Below are positions 14,454 through 22,084 of a DNA stretch of 29,286 nucleotides, in pieces. The stretch spans positions 1 through 29,286 of the forward strand of contig CAYNYJ010000045.1 of assembly GCA_964401355.1 (NCBI GenBank). The letters are read 5' to 3'. The notes under the pieces are model-generated. The model was not told where the DNA came from. It ran no database searches and saw nothing but the letters and a program-made list of their open reading frames with translations. Each line of letters begins with the position of its first letter. Within the stretch, counting starts at the first letter, position 1. A program made the translations under genes and the position numbers. Origin of the DNA: SZUA-152 sp964401355. Its GTDB lineage: Bacteria; Pseudomonadota; Gammaproteobacteria; SZUA-152.

Positions 14454-14528
14454 GTAGGGTGGGCATTTTTTGTGCCCACGCGAAACCTGAAAATTAAACA
14501 CGTGGGCAATAAGACATGCCCACCCTAC
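14454..14528. repeat. Inverted pair of GTAGGGTGGGCA palindromic repeats
   Basis: A perfect 13-bp inverted repeat, GTAGGGTGGGCAT (14454-14466) and ATGCCCACCCTAC (14516-14528), with a nested TGCCCACG/CGTGGGCA pair (14473-14480, 14501-14508). It is two units of the repeat also present before rarA. It begins 11 bp after the serS stop and may form a cruciform or mRNA hairpin; it is not followed by a T tract. Confidence 0.7.
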
Positions 14529-14560
14529 ATAACGTTATTCGTTAATTGAAAGGTTCATGT

Positions 14561-15964
14561 ATGCAGTATTTCCCCGTCTTTTTTGACCTTCACGGCAAAC
14601 GTTGCCTAGTGGTGGGTGGTGGCGATGTGGCGGCGCGTAAAGTGTCGTTGCTGTTTCGCGCCGGTGCCGAAGTAAAAGTGGTTTCCCCGGAGTTATGCGA
14701 GAGCTTGCGGAATCGTGTTGCTAACGGTGAGATCAGCCACGAAACACGTGCCTTCGAAGATGCCGATATCGAGGCCTGTGTGTTGATTGTTGCGGGCACC
14801 GATGATCAGGCGGTGAACAAGCGAGTTTCTGATTTGGCTCATGCCAAGTGCATTCCGGTGAACGTGGTGGATCAGCCTGAGTTGTGCAGTTTTATCGTGC
14901 CGTCGATTATTGACCGCTCGCCGGTGCAGGTGGCGGTGTCTACCGGCGGTGCCTCGCCGGTGTTGGCGAGGCTGTTGCGCGCCCGATTGGAAACCTTGAT
15001 TCCCTCGGCTTATGGTCGTCTGGCCTCGTTGATGAATGAGTTTCGTGACAAGGTGAAAAGCAAACTGGCCGACGAAGGCAAGCGCCGGCGTTTTTGGGAA
15101 GACGTGGCACAGGGCTCCATTGCCGAGTTGATTTTTGCCGGCAAGGAAGAGGCCGCACGCGAGGCCATGCACGGTGCGGTGGATGCTGCTCAGGTTGAGG
15201 AAGACCGGGGCGAGGTGTATCTGGTGGGTGCTGGGCCGGGTGATCCCGACCTGCTGACCTTTCGCGCATTACGTTTGCTGCAACAGGCCGATGTCATTGT
15301 TTACGATCGTCTGGTGTCGTCTGAAATTCTTGACATGGCGCGGCGTGATGCGGATTTGGTGTACGTCGGCAAAGAGCGTGACAAGCACACACTGCCTCAG
15401 GAAGACATCAATTTACTGTTAGCTCGTATCGCCAAAAAGGGTAAGCGGGTGTTACGACTTAAGGGTGGAGATCCGTTTATTTTCGGTCGTGGTGGCGAAG
15501 AGATCGAAACCCTGATGCAACAAGGGGTGCGTTTTCAAATTGTACCGGGTATTACGGCGGCGGCGGGCGCGGCCTCCTACGCGGGTATTCCGCTCACTCA
15601 TCGTGACTATGCGCAATCGGTAACCTTCGTCACCGGTCATCTCAAAGACGGTAGCATGAATCTTAATTGGCCGATGCTGGCGCAACCCAATCAAACTCTG
15701 GTGGTGTACATGGGGCTGTTGGGCGTAACGACGCTGTGTGCAAAACTGGTTGAGCACGGCTTAGCGGCAGATACCCCAATGGCCTTGGTGCAAAAGGCCA
15801 CGACGCGAGAGCAAAAGGTTCTGGTGGGGACGTTGGCGACCATGCCGATGTTGCTGGAGAAAACGGTGATTAAACCCCCGACGTTGATTATTGTCGGCAA
15901 GGTGGTGACCTTGCAGAAGAAACTGTCGTGGTTTGGTGGCGCGCAGACCGTGGACGACGTTTGA
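14561..15964 (+). CDS. cysG: Siroheme synthase CysG (trifunctional)
   Basis: A 467-aa fusion that makes siroheme from uroporphyrinogen III. The N-terminal precorrin-2 dehydrogenase/sirohydrochlorin ferrochelatase part (residues 1-205) has the NAD site VVGGGDVAARKV and STGGASPVLARLLR. The C-terminal uroporphyrinogen methyltransferase part (from about 218) has VGAGPGDPDLLTFRALRLL, VYDRLVS, LKGGDPFIFGRGGEE and VPGITAAAGAASYAGIPLTHR. Siroheme is needed for sulfite and nitrite reductases, which fits a sulfur-metabolising cell. The ATG at 14561 has AAAGG upstream; a TTG at 14546 is less likely. It ends in a probable intrinsic terminator. Confidence 0.97.
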   Translation: MQYFPVFFDLHGKRCLVVGGGDVAARKVSLLFRAGAEVKVVSPELCESLRNRVANGEISHETRAFEDADIEACVLIVAGTDDQAVNKRVSDLAHAKCIPVNVVDQPELCSFIVPSIIDRSPVQVAVSTGGASPVLARLLRARLETLIPSAYGRLASLMNEFRDKVKSKLADEGKRRRFWEDVAQGSIAELIFAGKEEAAREAMHGAVDAAQVEEDRGEVYLVGAGPGDPDLLTFRALRLLQQADVIVYDRLVSSEILDMARRDADLVYVGKERDKHTLPQEDINLLLARIAKKGKRVLRLKGGDPFIFGRGGEEIETLMQQGVRFQIVPGITAAAGAASYAGIPLTHRDYAQSVTFVTGHLKDGSMNLNWPMLAQPNQTLVVYMGLLGVTTLCAKLVEHGLAADTPMALVQKATTREQKVLVGTLATMPMLLEKTVIKPPTLIIVGKVVTLQKKLSWFGGAQTVDDV

Positions 15965-15967
15965 TAC

Positions 15968-15998
15968 GCTGCCAGCATGGCGGCAGCCGTTTTATTTT
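15968..15998 (+). terminator. Intrinsic terminator after cysG
   Basis: GCTGCC (15968-15973), an 8-base loop and GGCAGC (15982-15987) are followed by CG and TTTTATTTT. It lies 4 bp after the cysG stop and reaches the stop codon of the convergent DUF1631 gene. Confidence 0.65.
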
Positions 15999-18418
15999 CA
16001 GTGCGTAACGGCTTCTGTCGACGTATTTTTGTGATCCAGCGCGTGTTTGATACCGTTGATAACGGCATCCAGGGCGCGGTCGAATAGCGGCACATCATCC
16101 ACAAAACGGGCGTGCTTTGACTCGAATTTTTCGATGAGTTTGCGATTGGAGAGATCGGCAACTACTTGGTAGGCGCGATCCACAAAGGTGTATTCGCCGG
16201 TGAAATCGCATTTCCAGGCCAGTTTGCCGCGGCGGCAATGGCCGGTTTCCGCGTCACTGAATTCTACCCAAGTGCCCAGCGCCATTTCCTTGATTTCTTC
16301 TGCGTATGGGCTGGCATTCAACTCGTCGTTTTCCCAGGGGGGAGGCCGGGTCGAGGCGAGGATGATTTCTTCGATGATGCTGTCTTTGCCAGTTTCGTGG
16401 GCCCCGGCCTCGGGTAAGGTGGATATGTCGATGCCAAAATCGTCGTCGCTGAGACTGACGGGAGTGGCTGCGTTGGTTTGTTTGTTGGGGGTTTCTGCGC
16501 TCATACCACCGCGCAGACTGGCCAGATGCAGGACTTCGAGGCCGGCAAATAATTGCTCGGTGGCTTTGGGATCAAACTGAACCAGGGTCAGGCCATCGCG
16601 CAGGCCGTTGAGTATCCGCGGGATGATCTTGATGAGACGCTGGCGTTCGCTTACGGCCAGCTTGGGCTGCACACTCCAGATCAGATCGTCGGCGACTTGC
16701 AGGGCGGTGTTCCAGGCCGTGCCTTGATCGCCATCGCGCAAATAAAGATGGGTAAGCACGTCTTTCCAGGCATCGATTAAAAGGGTGCTGACTAACGGCG
16801 GCACACGATTGTCGATGACGCGGCGTTGAATTTCACTGGCCACCCGTTGCTTGGCATTTTCCAGCATTTCACCTGCCAGCTTGTTGGATTCACGCTCTTT
16901 TTCGATGAATGCCACAAACTCGCTGTGCAGGGTGGAAAATATTTCGGTGTTTTCTTCGAACTCGGCAAGGATGGAGTCCACTACGTAACTGATCATCTGG
17001 AACACAGCGTCCTCTTCCGGGGCAATGGTCTCCAGGCCACTGCTGGCAAAGGCCAATTCGTTGAGTAACTGGCGAGCCGGGTGCGCTTTTTTGGTAAAAA
17101 AATCCTTGTCTAGAATGGCGACCTTTAACAACGGAATTTGCAGACGTGCAATTTGCGCCTTGATATTGTCCGCCAGGCTAGGGTCGTCGAGAATGAAGTC
17201 GAACAACATGCTGACGATGTCGATGGCATCGGTGTCGACCTGAGCAATTTGCTTGTGACCGCCCTGCTGTTGGTCAGAGGTTTGTCCCATAGTTTGCCCT
17301 ATGGTTTGCAAGAGCGTGGTCTTGATGAAATTGGCACTGGATTGATCTTGCTGTGGGGATTGTGACAATAGGGCATCGTCAGTGTTTTGCAATTGCGAGA
17401 GTGCGGTTAACACCTGCTGTGGCGCGTAGTAGACGGCGGCGTTTGCTACGCCATTGATTGTACTGCCAGTGGGTACCACATCGCCAATGTTGCCGTGAAC
17501 AGGTCCAGAGAGGCCACCGGTTTCTGCGCCGTTCATGGTGCTGGCAACGGATGCTGCGCGGCTCATGGACAGTAACTGCTGTAGCGAGCTAAACATGCTT
17601 TCCGGTTGCGCAGAGTCCACAAATGCGCTGTCAGACTGCGGGGATATTTCCGCATCGCTGGAATTTGCAGTGCCGTATCCGGTTGAGTCTGCGGCGTGAC
17701 TGACGGGGGCACTCTCTGATTTTCGAATGGTGCTTTTAATGCGTGGTAACACGCCTGCGGCGATCAGATCAGCGTTGATGGTGTCGTAAATGGGCGCCAC
17801 TTTCTGGGCTACGAATTTATCAAATAACTTGTAAATAACCAGACGGATCTTTATGTCGGCATTCATACATCTGACCGCGGGAACAAATGCCTGAAACAGG
17901 ACTTCCGGGTGCAGAGGATTATTGTCTTTGGTGATTTCGATATCTTCCATCAAAAAATCCAGGCGTGCGGTAATGCCAAACAAGGCCTCTTTGGCGCGGG
18001 TTTCTGCATTACCGACCATATTGCTGATGGCCAGGGACTCTTCCAGTTGCTCGTCATCCAGCAGTCCAGCCTGATCCAGTGTGGGGGTGTTTTTTGACGA
18101 CTGCGTACTCGCAGATAGGGCAGCCTCGAAGCCGCGCGAGAGGGCCTCGAAATAGGTTTTTTGCATGAGATCTTTTTGCAGACGAACGTCTCGCATGGCA
18201 TCGAAATAAAGGGTCTGTTGCTGGTTATTGTCGGCTTTGTCGGCCAAGTCAAAAAGGCTGTCGTCGATGCGGGCGAAAAAGTCCGGTAATAATTGGCGCA
18301 AATGGTGTTTGGCGGTGCGTTGGGCGGAAATGACCAATTGTGGCAAGGTCACCGACTGCGTTGCCGCGCTGGAACGCCGGGTGGGATCGAAATTGATAAT
18401 ATTGCGGTTGATAGCCAT
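15998..18418 (-). CDS. DUF1631 family protein
   Basis: An 806-aa, mostly helical cytoplasmic protein matching the DUF1631 family. Diagnostic parts are the N-terminal LLPDFFARIDDSLFDLADKADNNQQQ, then YFDAMRDVRLQ, the middle ALEFASSGLE-like run (LLNELAFASSGLETIAPEED), and the C-terminal PilZ-like barrel (LGTWVEFSDAETG, then RGKLAWKCDFTGEYTFVDR). The region of residues ~230-390 is low in complexity, rich in Ser/Gln/Ala, and probably disordered. Some relatives with this C-terminus bind cyclic di-GMP, but the RxxxR and D/NxSxxG motifs of PilZ were not clearly seen here. No strong ribosome site was seen. It is convergent with cysG, with a possible small gene just upstream. Confidence 0.88.
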   Translation of the reverse strand: MAINRNIINFDPTRRSSAATQSVTLPQLVISAQRTAKHHLRQLLPDFFARIDDSLFDLADKADNNQQQTLYFDAMRDVRLQKDLMQKTYFEALSRGFEAALSASTQSSKNTPTLDQAGLLDDEQLEESLAISNMVGNAETRAKEALFGITARLDFLMEDIEITKDNNPLHPEVLFQAFVPAVRCMNADIKIRLVIYKLFDKFVAQKVAPIYDTINADLIAAGVLPRIKSTIRKSESAPVSHAADSTGYGTANSSDAEISPQSDSAFVDSAQPESMFSSLQQLLSMSRAASVASTMNGAETGGLSGPVHGNIGDVVPTGSTINGVANAAVYYAPQQVLTALSQLQNTDDALLSQSPQQDQSSANFIKTTLLQTIGQTMGQTSDQQQGGHKQIAQVDTDAIDIVSMLFDFILDDPSLADNIKAQIARLQIPLLKVAILDKDFFTKKAHPARQLLNELAFASSGLETIAPEEDAVFQMISYVVDSILAEFEENTEIFSTLHSEFVAFIEKERESNKLAGEMLENAKQRVASEIQRRVIDNRVPPLVSTLLIDAWKDVLTHLYLRDGDQGTAWNTALQVADDLIWSVQPKLAVSERQRLIKIIPRILNGLRDGLTLVQFDPKATEQLFAGLEVLHLASLRGGMSAETPNKQTNAATPVSLSDDDFGIDISTLPEAGAHETGKDSIIEEIILASTRPPPWENDELNASPYAEEIKEMALGTWVEFSDAETGHCRRGKLAWKCDFTGEYTFVDRAYQVVADLSNRKLIEKFESKHARFVDDVPLFDRALDAVINGIKHALDHKNTSTEAVTH

Positions 18419-18450
18419 AATGTTCGCCGGAACAGGCGGTGTCTCCTGTT

Positions 18451-18570
18451 CTAAATATGAATGTTGGTGTCTGAAAGTCTAGGGTTCTTATCGGCGCGTT
18501 TTCGTGACCACCACCACATTATTGCTGTGATGCAGTCCACAAAACTGAGGCTGAGGATGCCCGTTGCCAT
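18451..18570 (-). CDS. Possible small membrane protein upstream of DUF1631 gene
   Basis: A 39-aa frame (MATGILSLSFVDCITAI, three tryptophans, then a basic SRKRADK segment) lying 32 bp upstream of the DUF1631 gene on the same strand. AAGGA is placed 8 bases before its ATG, a better ribosome site than that of DUF1631 itself. The sequence would form one transmembrane helix with a positively charged cytoplasmic end. No family is recognised. It could be a leader peptide or chance; conservation in relatives would decide. Confidence 0.4.
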   Translation of the reverse strand: MATGILSLSFVDCITAIMWWWSRKRADKNPRLSDTNIHI

Positions 18571-18851
18571 TTATGAGTTCCTTGCTGCTCTGCAAGTGGT
18601 CGCTGCAGGGAAAAGTATGTTTGTGGTATAATTAACGGTAGATGATGGCCTGTGGGTCAGAAAAGGCTTCAAGTTCACTAAATTTAGTTTTATTGGTGGC
18701 ACGCTTTCAAAATTTTGACTGTAAATCAACTACAAAAAGATCACTAAATTGCTTGCACCTTGTTGTCTATGTTCTATATTCACAAACACAGCTTTTTACA
18801 TTGGTATTCAGGCCCGTTTCACCAGAATGTGCGGTGTGGGTGGGCTTAGCC

Positions 18852-19115
18852 ATGTCGGGTAAGGAGCAGAAGGGTAGTGCGTTACCGAAGGCCTATATTG
18901 TGCCGATACGATTGGGTATCTACTCGGTGTTGGCAGTTTGTTCAGGTTATATTTATTTCAATGTGGGCGAGCTGGTTTTAACGCATTACCTCATTATTAT
19001 TTCAATCGTTGCGGTATCAGCGATGGCGCTGTTGGATTGTCGGGTGAGCGATGATTACTGGAAGCGTGAAGAAGCTAAGGCCAACAAGTCGGCCAGTAAA
19101 GTGAGCGATTCATAA
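18852..19115 (+). CDS. Small two-helix membrane protein, unknown function
   Basis: An 87-aa protein with two predicted transmembrane segments (about residues 16-35, VPIRLGIYSVLAVCSGYIYF, and 40-60, LTHYLIIISIVAVSAMALL) separated by a short turn, and a charged C-terminal tail (YWKREEAKANKSASK). The ATG at 18852 is preferred because the frame extending upstream to 18642 shows no protein-like composition; the ribosome site is weak. A TATAAT at 18627-18632 could belong to its promoter. It is followed by the AP2-like gene after a triplicated 14-bp repeat. No family was recognised. Confidence 0.5.
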   Translation: MSGKEQKGSALPKAYIVPIRLGIYSVLAVCSGYIYFNVGELVLTHYLIIISIVAVSAMALLDCRVSDDYWKREEAKANKSASKVSDS

Positions 19116-19135
19116 CGGGTGTGCGGTCTGGTTAT

Positions 19136-19177
19136 AGACTCTGATTAATAGACTCTGATTAATAGACTCTGATTATA
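19136..19177. repeat. Three tandem copies of a 14-bp repeat
   Basis: AGACTCTGATTAAT occurs at 19136-19149 and 19150-19163, with a third copy ending TATA instead of TAAT at 19164-19177. It lies 76 bp upstream of the AP2-like gene. It may be simple slippage or a set of protein-binding sites; copy number could vary between strains. Confidence 0.75.
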
Positions 19178-19252
19178 AATACACTCTCATATAGACCGTA
19201 TTTACCTCGATGCAGGTTACGGTTCATTTAATCATTTAGAAGGAGTCAACAG

Positions 19253-19801
19253 TTGGCTACCGTAAAAAAATCTAGCAAAAAAGCCAAGTCGCCCGCAAAG
19301 ACACGCGGGTTGGGTTTGACTTACATTACCCGTATGGATCATGGTAATACCCACGGTTGGTGGGTACGTGTCTATAAGGATTCCAAACCGGTTGAATCCA
19401 AGCTGTTTTCAGACGGTGTACATGGTGGGAAAAACAAGGCGAAAATCATGGCTCAGGAACACCGTGACAAGGTCGTGAAAAAACATAAAATTGTCCCTGT
19501 GCATCTGCGTAAAACCCATGAGCATAGTGTCGATAGGCGGAGCACTAGCGGAATGGTCGGCGTGACTCTTTCTGTAGCGAATAAAACGGGCAGTTTGCGG
19601 GTGCATTGGAGCGCGCGCTTTATGGAAAAAGGGCGGCAACGCAATGTCTCTTTTTCGGTGCGTAAATATGGTTATGAAGGTGCTTATCGTAAGGCGTTGC
19701 GTGTTCGCTGTGATGCCATTGGCACTCATCTACCGAGGGGGTTAAAACCTCCAGTTCCAAATCGGGAACTGGAAAAGTGGATAAAGTCTGAGGCCATTTA
19801 A
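19253..19801 (+). CDS. AP2-like DNA-binding domain protein (TTG start)
   Basis: A 182-aa very basic protein. After a lysine-rich N-terminus (KKSSKKAKSPAK) it shows two beta-beta-beta-alpha units typical of AP2/integrase-type DNA-binding domains: residues ~20-75 (GLTYITRMDH, then HGWWVRVYKD, KLFSDGVHGGKNKAKIMAQEH) and ~98-157 (TSGMVGVTLSV, then GSLRVHWSARF, RNVSFSVRKYGYEGAYRKAL). The start is TTG: AAGGAG stands 7 bases before it and no ATG lies near. Bacterial AP2 proteins often come from phages or homing elements, but this one stands without an endonuclease or integrase. A regulator or nucleoid-type role is inferred. The SEL1 gene follows after 16 bp. Confidence 0.7.
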   Translation: MATVKKSSKKAKSPAKTRGLGLTYITRMDHGNTHGWWVRVYKDSKPVESKLFSDGVHGGKNKAKIMAQEHRDKVVKKHKIVPVHLRKTHEHSVDRRSTSGMVGVTLSVANKTGSLRVHWSARFMEKGRQRNVSFSVRKYGYEGAYRKALRVRCDAIGTHLPRGLKPPVPNRELEKWIKSEAI

Positions 19802-19817
19802 GGAATACGTCGTTTTT

Positions 19818-20540
19818 ATGTCGTTATTTTTCAAACTTGTTTTTTTAGGATGGTTTATCGTCGGCTTATGTGTCCCGCTAAGCGCCGTATCGGAAGAAAA
19901 TGCCGAGAGCGAAAGCCAAGCTGCGGTGGTCGATACTCCCGGGTTAAATGACGTCAGTATCGAAGCTGGTCTTGCTGCCGTCGAACTCAAAAATTATTCA
20001 GCCGCATTTTCTGTATTTGAGACTTTGGCTGAGGCGGGAAATGCCGAGGCGCAACACAATCTTGCCATGCTTTATCGAACCGGAAAGGGAATTCAGAAAG
20101 ACCTTGCATCAAGTTATAAATGGTTTCGACGTGCTGCAGATCAAGGCGCGTCTGAGGCCCAGTATTATTTAGGCTACCTGTTTGATATGGGCGAGGGCGT
20201 TGAGAAAAATTCACGCTATGCCTTTGTTTGGTATCGTAAGGCCGCTGAACAGGGGCATGGTCTGGGACAGATTAATCTGGGGTTTCTTTATGCCAATGGT
20301 GCCGGGGTAGGGCAAGATATCGAGCAAGCCTATTTGTGGTTTCATGTGGCTGCTGCGCAGGGTTATAAAGTTGCGTTTGAAAACAAGATAATTATCGAAG
20401 AAGCTTTAAAAGAGCAGGAAAATGGAGTGGCTCGGCTGGGTGAACTCAAACAACGTGCCCGTGTATTCTTTCAGCAGTATGTTATGCCGTTTGCGCGGCC
20501 ACCGATGTCGCATCAATCACGTAAAATTTCGTCTCACTAG
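19818..20540 (+). CDS. Sel1-like repeat protein, exported
   Basis: A 240-aa protein with a signal peptide (hydrophobic residues 4-22, probable cleavage near SAVSEE) and three to four Sel1-like repeats (about residues 55-185), each with the pattern A-N-L-G-x-Y-x-x-G-x-G-V: AQHNLAMLYRTGKGIQKD, AQYYLGYLFDMGEGVEKN, GQINLGFLYANGAGVGQD. Such solenoids bind partner proteins in the periplasm or membrane. AAGGA is upstream of the ATG, though a little far (about 14 bases). It probably forms an operon with the AP2-like gene 16 bp upstream. The partner is unknown. Confidence 0.85.
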   Translation: MSLFFKLVFLGWFIVGLCVPLSAVSEENAESESQAAVVDTPGLNDVSIEAGLAAVELKNYSAAFSVFETLAEAGNAEAQHNLAMLYRTGKGIQKDLASSYKWFRRAADQGASEAQYYLGYLFDMGEGVEKNSRYAFVWYRKAAEQGHGLGQINLGFLYANGAGVGQDIEQAYLWFHVAAAQGYKVAFENKIIIEEALKEQENGVARLGELKQRARVFFQQYVMPFARPPMSHQSRKISSH

Positions 20541-20831
20541 AAATTTATCACCTGAAATTATTCAAGTTGTTTCCAGCGACCATTTTTTGGGTCATGTCCT
20601 GAATAGTAAGCTTTTCTCAATAAATGCCGATGAAATGATGTGTGAATTGCTTTGCTGATTCAATAAATTTCGAATAGGCACCTGACATATGGGTTAATTG
20701 ATCGTATAAATAAGGTGCGTGAACTCGGGCTCTAATTCATGATTTATGATAAGAGGCAGGCGGCATATCAGTTATTGAATCAAAGTGCGCGTATAAAGCA
20801 TTTTTAATCATCATAGTGATCTCAAACTCGT
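20541..20831. other. Intergenic stretch without recognisable gene
   Basis: About 290 bp between the Sel1 gene and the kinase remnant. Only short frames were seen, for example a 22-codon one beginning at the ATG near 20740. No terminator with a U tract, tRNA or repeat was recognised. It may hold the former promoter of the decayed kinase gene. Confidence 0.4.
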
Positions 20832-21221
20832 ATGTTTAATCGTCTGTCATTAAGAACTAACTTGGTAGGTGGTGTGCTGGCCATGGGTTTTTTAGGTGTT
20901 GTGTTAGCACTATTTGGTGGCTGAAACTTATCGGGGTTATGCCATTGACAGTCAGCGTAACGCGTTTGAGAAGATTATTGGTTTACGGGTAGACACTTTG
21001 TTCTATGAGTTGGCGCGCGTTACGCATGACCTCGGGCAGGTGATGCAAAGCGGAAAAAGTTTCCCGTAGTGATCGTTACCGTTAAAGAATTGAGTCAGGA
21101 CGAACTCGCCTTGTTGCACCGTCAGACTGTTAGAGTAGTCAACAAGACGTTGTATGACCACGATGTTTTGATAGGCGAAGTCTATAATGCCGTCAGAGAG
21201 AGTTTGTCTGCGTCTACATAA
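20832..21221 (+). pseudogene. Remnant of a membrane hybrid sensor kinase, internally deleted and frameshifted
   Basis: Three reading frames in sequence give one decayed protein. From the ATG at 20832: MFNRLSLRTNLVGGVLAMGF and a transmembrane helix, stopped by TGA at 20922. Shifting by one base (from 20923) gives a periplasmic-type segment (YRGYAIDSQRNAFEKIIGLR, then ELARVTHDLGQVMQSG), ended by TAG at 21067. From about 21060 a third frame reads PVVIVTVKELSQDELALLHR, then LIGEVYNAVRE, up to TAA at 21219; this matches the last ~50 residues of a response-regulator receiver domain as found at the end of hybrid kinases. The kinase core is missing, so a large internal deletion near 21058 is inferred. 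Confidence 0.7.
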
Positions 21222-21298
21222 AAAGCATCCGTGGAGTTGATTCACTGAGTGTATCGACGGTAATCAATTAACGGATTGCTTACGGAAGGGGCTTAACG

Positions 21299-22084
21299 GT
21301 GCATGGGAACATTCAGATTTTTGATGACGTTGATAGCTTGCTCGATACCTTGCTTATGCAATGGCAAAGTGTTGGCGTGGAATCGATTGCCGATCATGAG
21401 GCTTTTCACGTGGCGTTGGCTGGTGGTAGCACACCACGCAGTTTTTATGCGGAGTTGGCTAAGGCGGAGGTAAAAGGATTTGTGCCGTGGAGCAAGGTGC
21501 ATCTTTATTTTGGTGATGAGCGCTGTGTCCCGCAAGATCACAAAGACAGTAATTACCGAATGGCACATGAGGTCTTGGTTTCACAGGTAGCGATCCCTGC
21601 TTCTCAGGTGCATGCCATGTACCCGCCTTTTAACAGCGCTAAACAGCGTGCAAAGCAGAATACAGGAAAGAATGCAAAGGAAAGTGCTGCATATTATTCC
21701 GAATTACTGGAAAAAAAACTAAGCAAAGACACGGACGGCAATCCTGTTTTTGATTTGATCTTGTTGGGTATGGGTGAGGATGGACATACAGCTTCGCTTT
21801 TTCCCGATACTGAAATATTGAGTGAAAACCGCAGATCAGTGTCGGCGCAATATGTCGACAAGTTGGCGGCCTGGCGAGTCAGTCTGACGTTCTCTGCTAT
21901 TAATGCAGCGCGTCATGTTGCCATACTTGTGGTCGGCGATAGCAAGGCCTCGGTGCTGTCGGAACTCTCAAAATTACCCACTAGCGATGTTCGTTACCCC
22001 ATCCAGCAAGTCAATCCACAGGGTGACCTTCAATGGTACCTGGATAAATCTGCGGCAAGTTTACTCGTATCTGGACGTCGCTGA
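21299..22084 (+). CDS. pgl: 6-phosphogluconolactonase (Pgl/DevB type)
   Basis: A 261-aa enzyme that hydrolyses 6-phosphogluconolactone to 6-phosphogluconate. Signatures are VALAGGSTPRSFYAEL, VHLYFGDERCVPQDHKDSNYRM and the catalytic motif LILLGMGEDGHTASLFP. The start is GTG at 21299, chosen because AAGGGG lies upstream; the nearby ATG at 21303 is in another frame. The stop overlaps the glk start by one base, so the two are coupled. Together they provide glucose phosphorylation and lactone hydrolysis; glucose-6-phosphate dehydrogenase (zwf) is not in the window. An insertion around residues 115-135 (AKQRAKQNTGKNAKE) is longer than in many relatives. Confidence 0.95.
   Translation: MHGNIQIFDDVDSLLDTLLMQWQSVGVESIADHEAFHVALAGGSTPRSFYAELAKAEVKGFVPWSKVHLYFGDERCVPQDHKDSNYRMAHEVLVSQVAIPASQVHAMYPPFNSAKQRAKQNTGKNAKESAAYYSELLEKKLSKDTDGNPVFDLILLGMGEDGHTASLFPDTEILSENRRSVSAQYVDKLAAWRVSLTFSAINAARHVAILVVGDSKASVLSELSKLPTSDVRYPIQQVNPQGDLQWYLDKSAASLLVSGRR

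Noticed and set aside
19136..19177. CRISPR-like array
   Set aside because: The units are 14 bp, directly adjacent without spacers, and no cas gene is near.
20422..20658. 78-aa open frame overlapping the end of the Sel1 gene
   Set aside because: It starts inside the Sel1 gene in another frame, has no ribosome site and shows no recognisable protein pattern.
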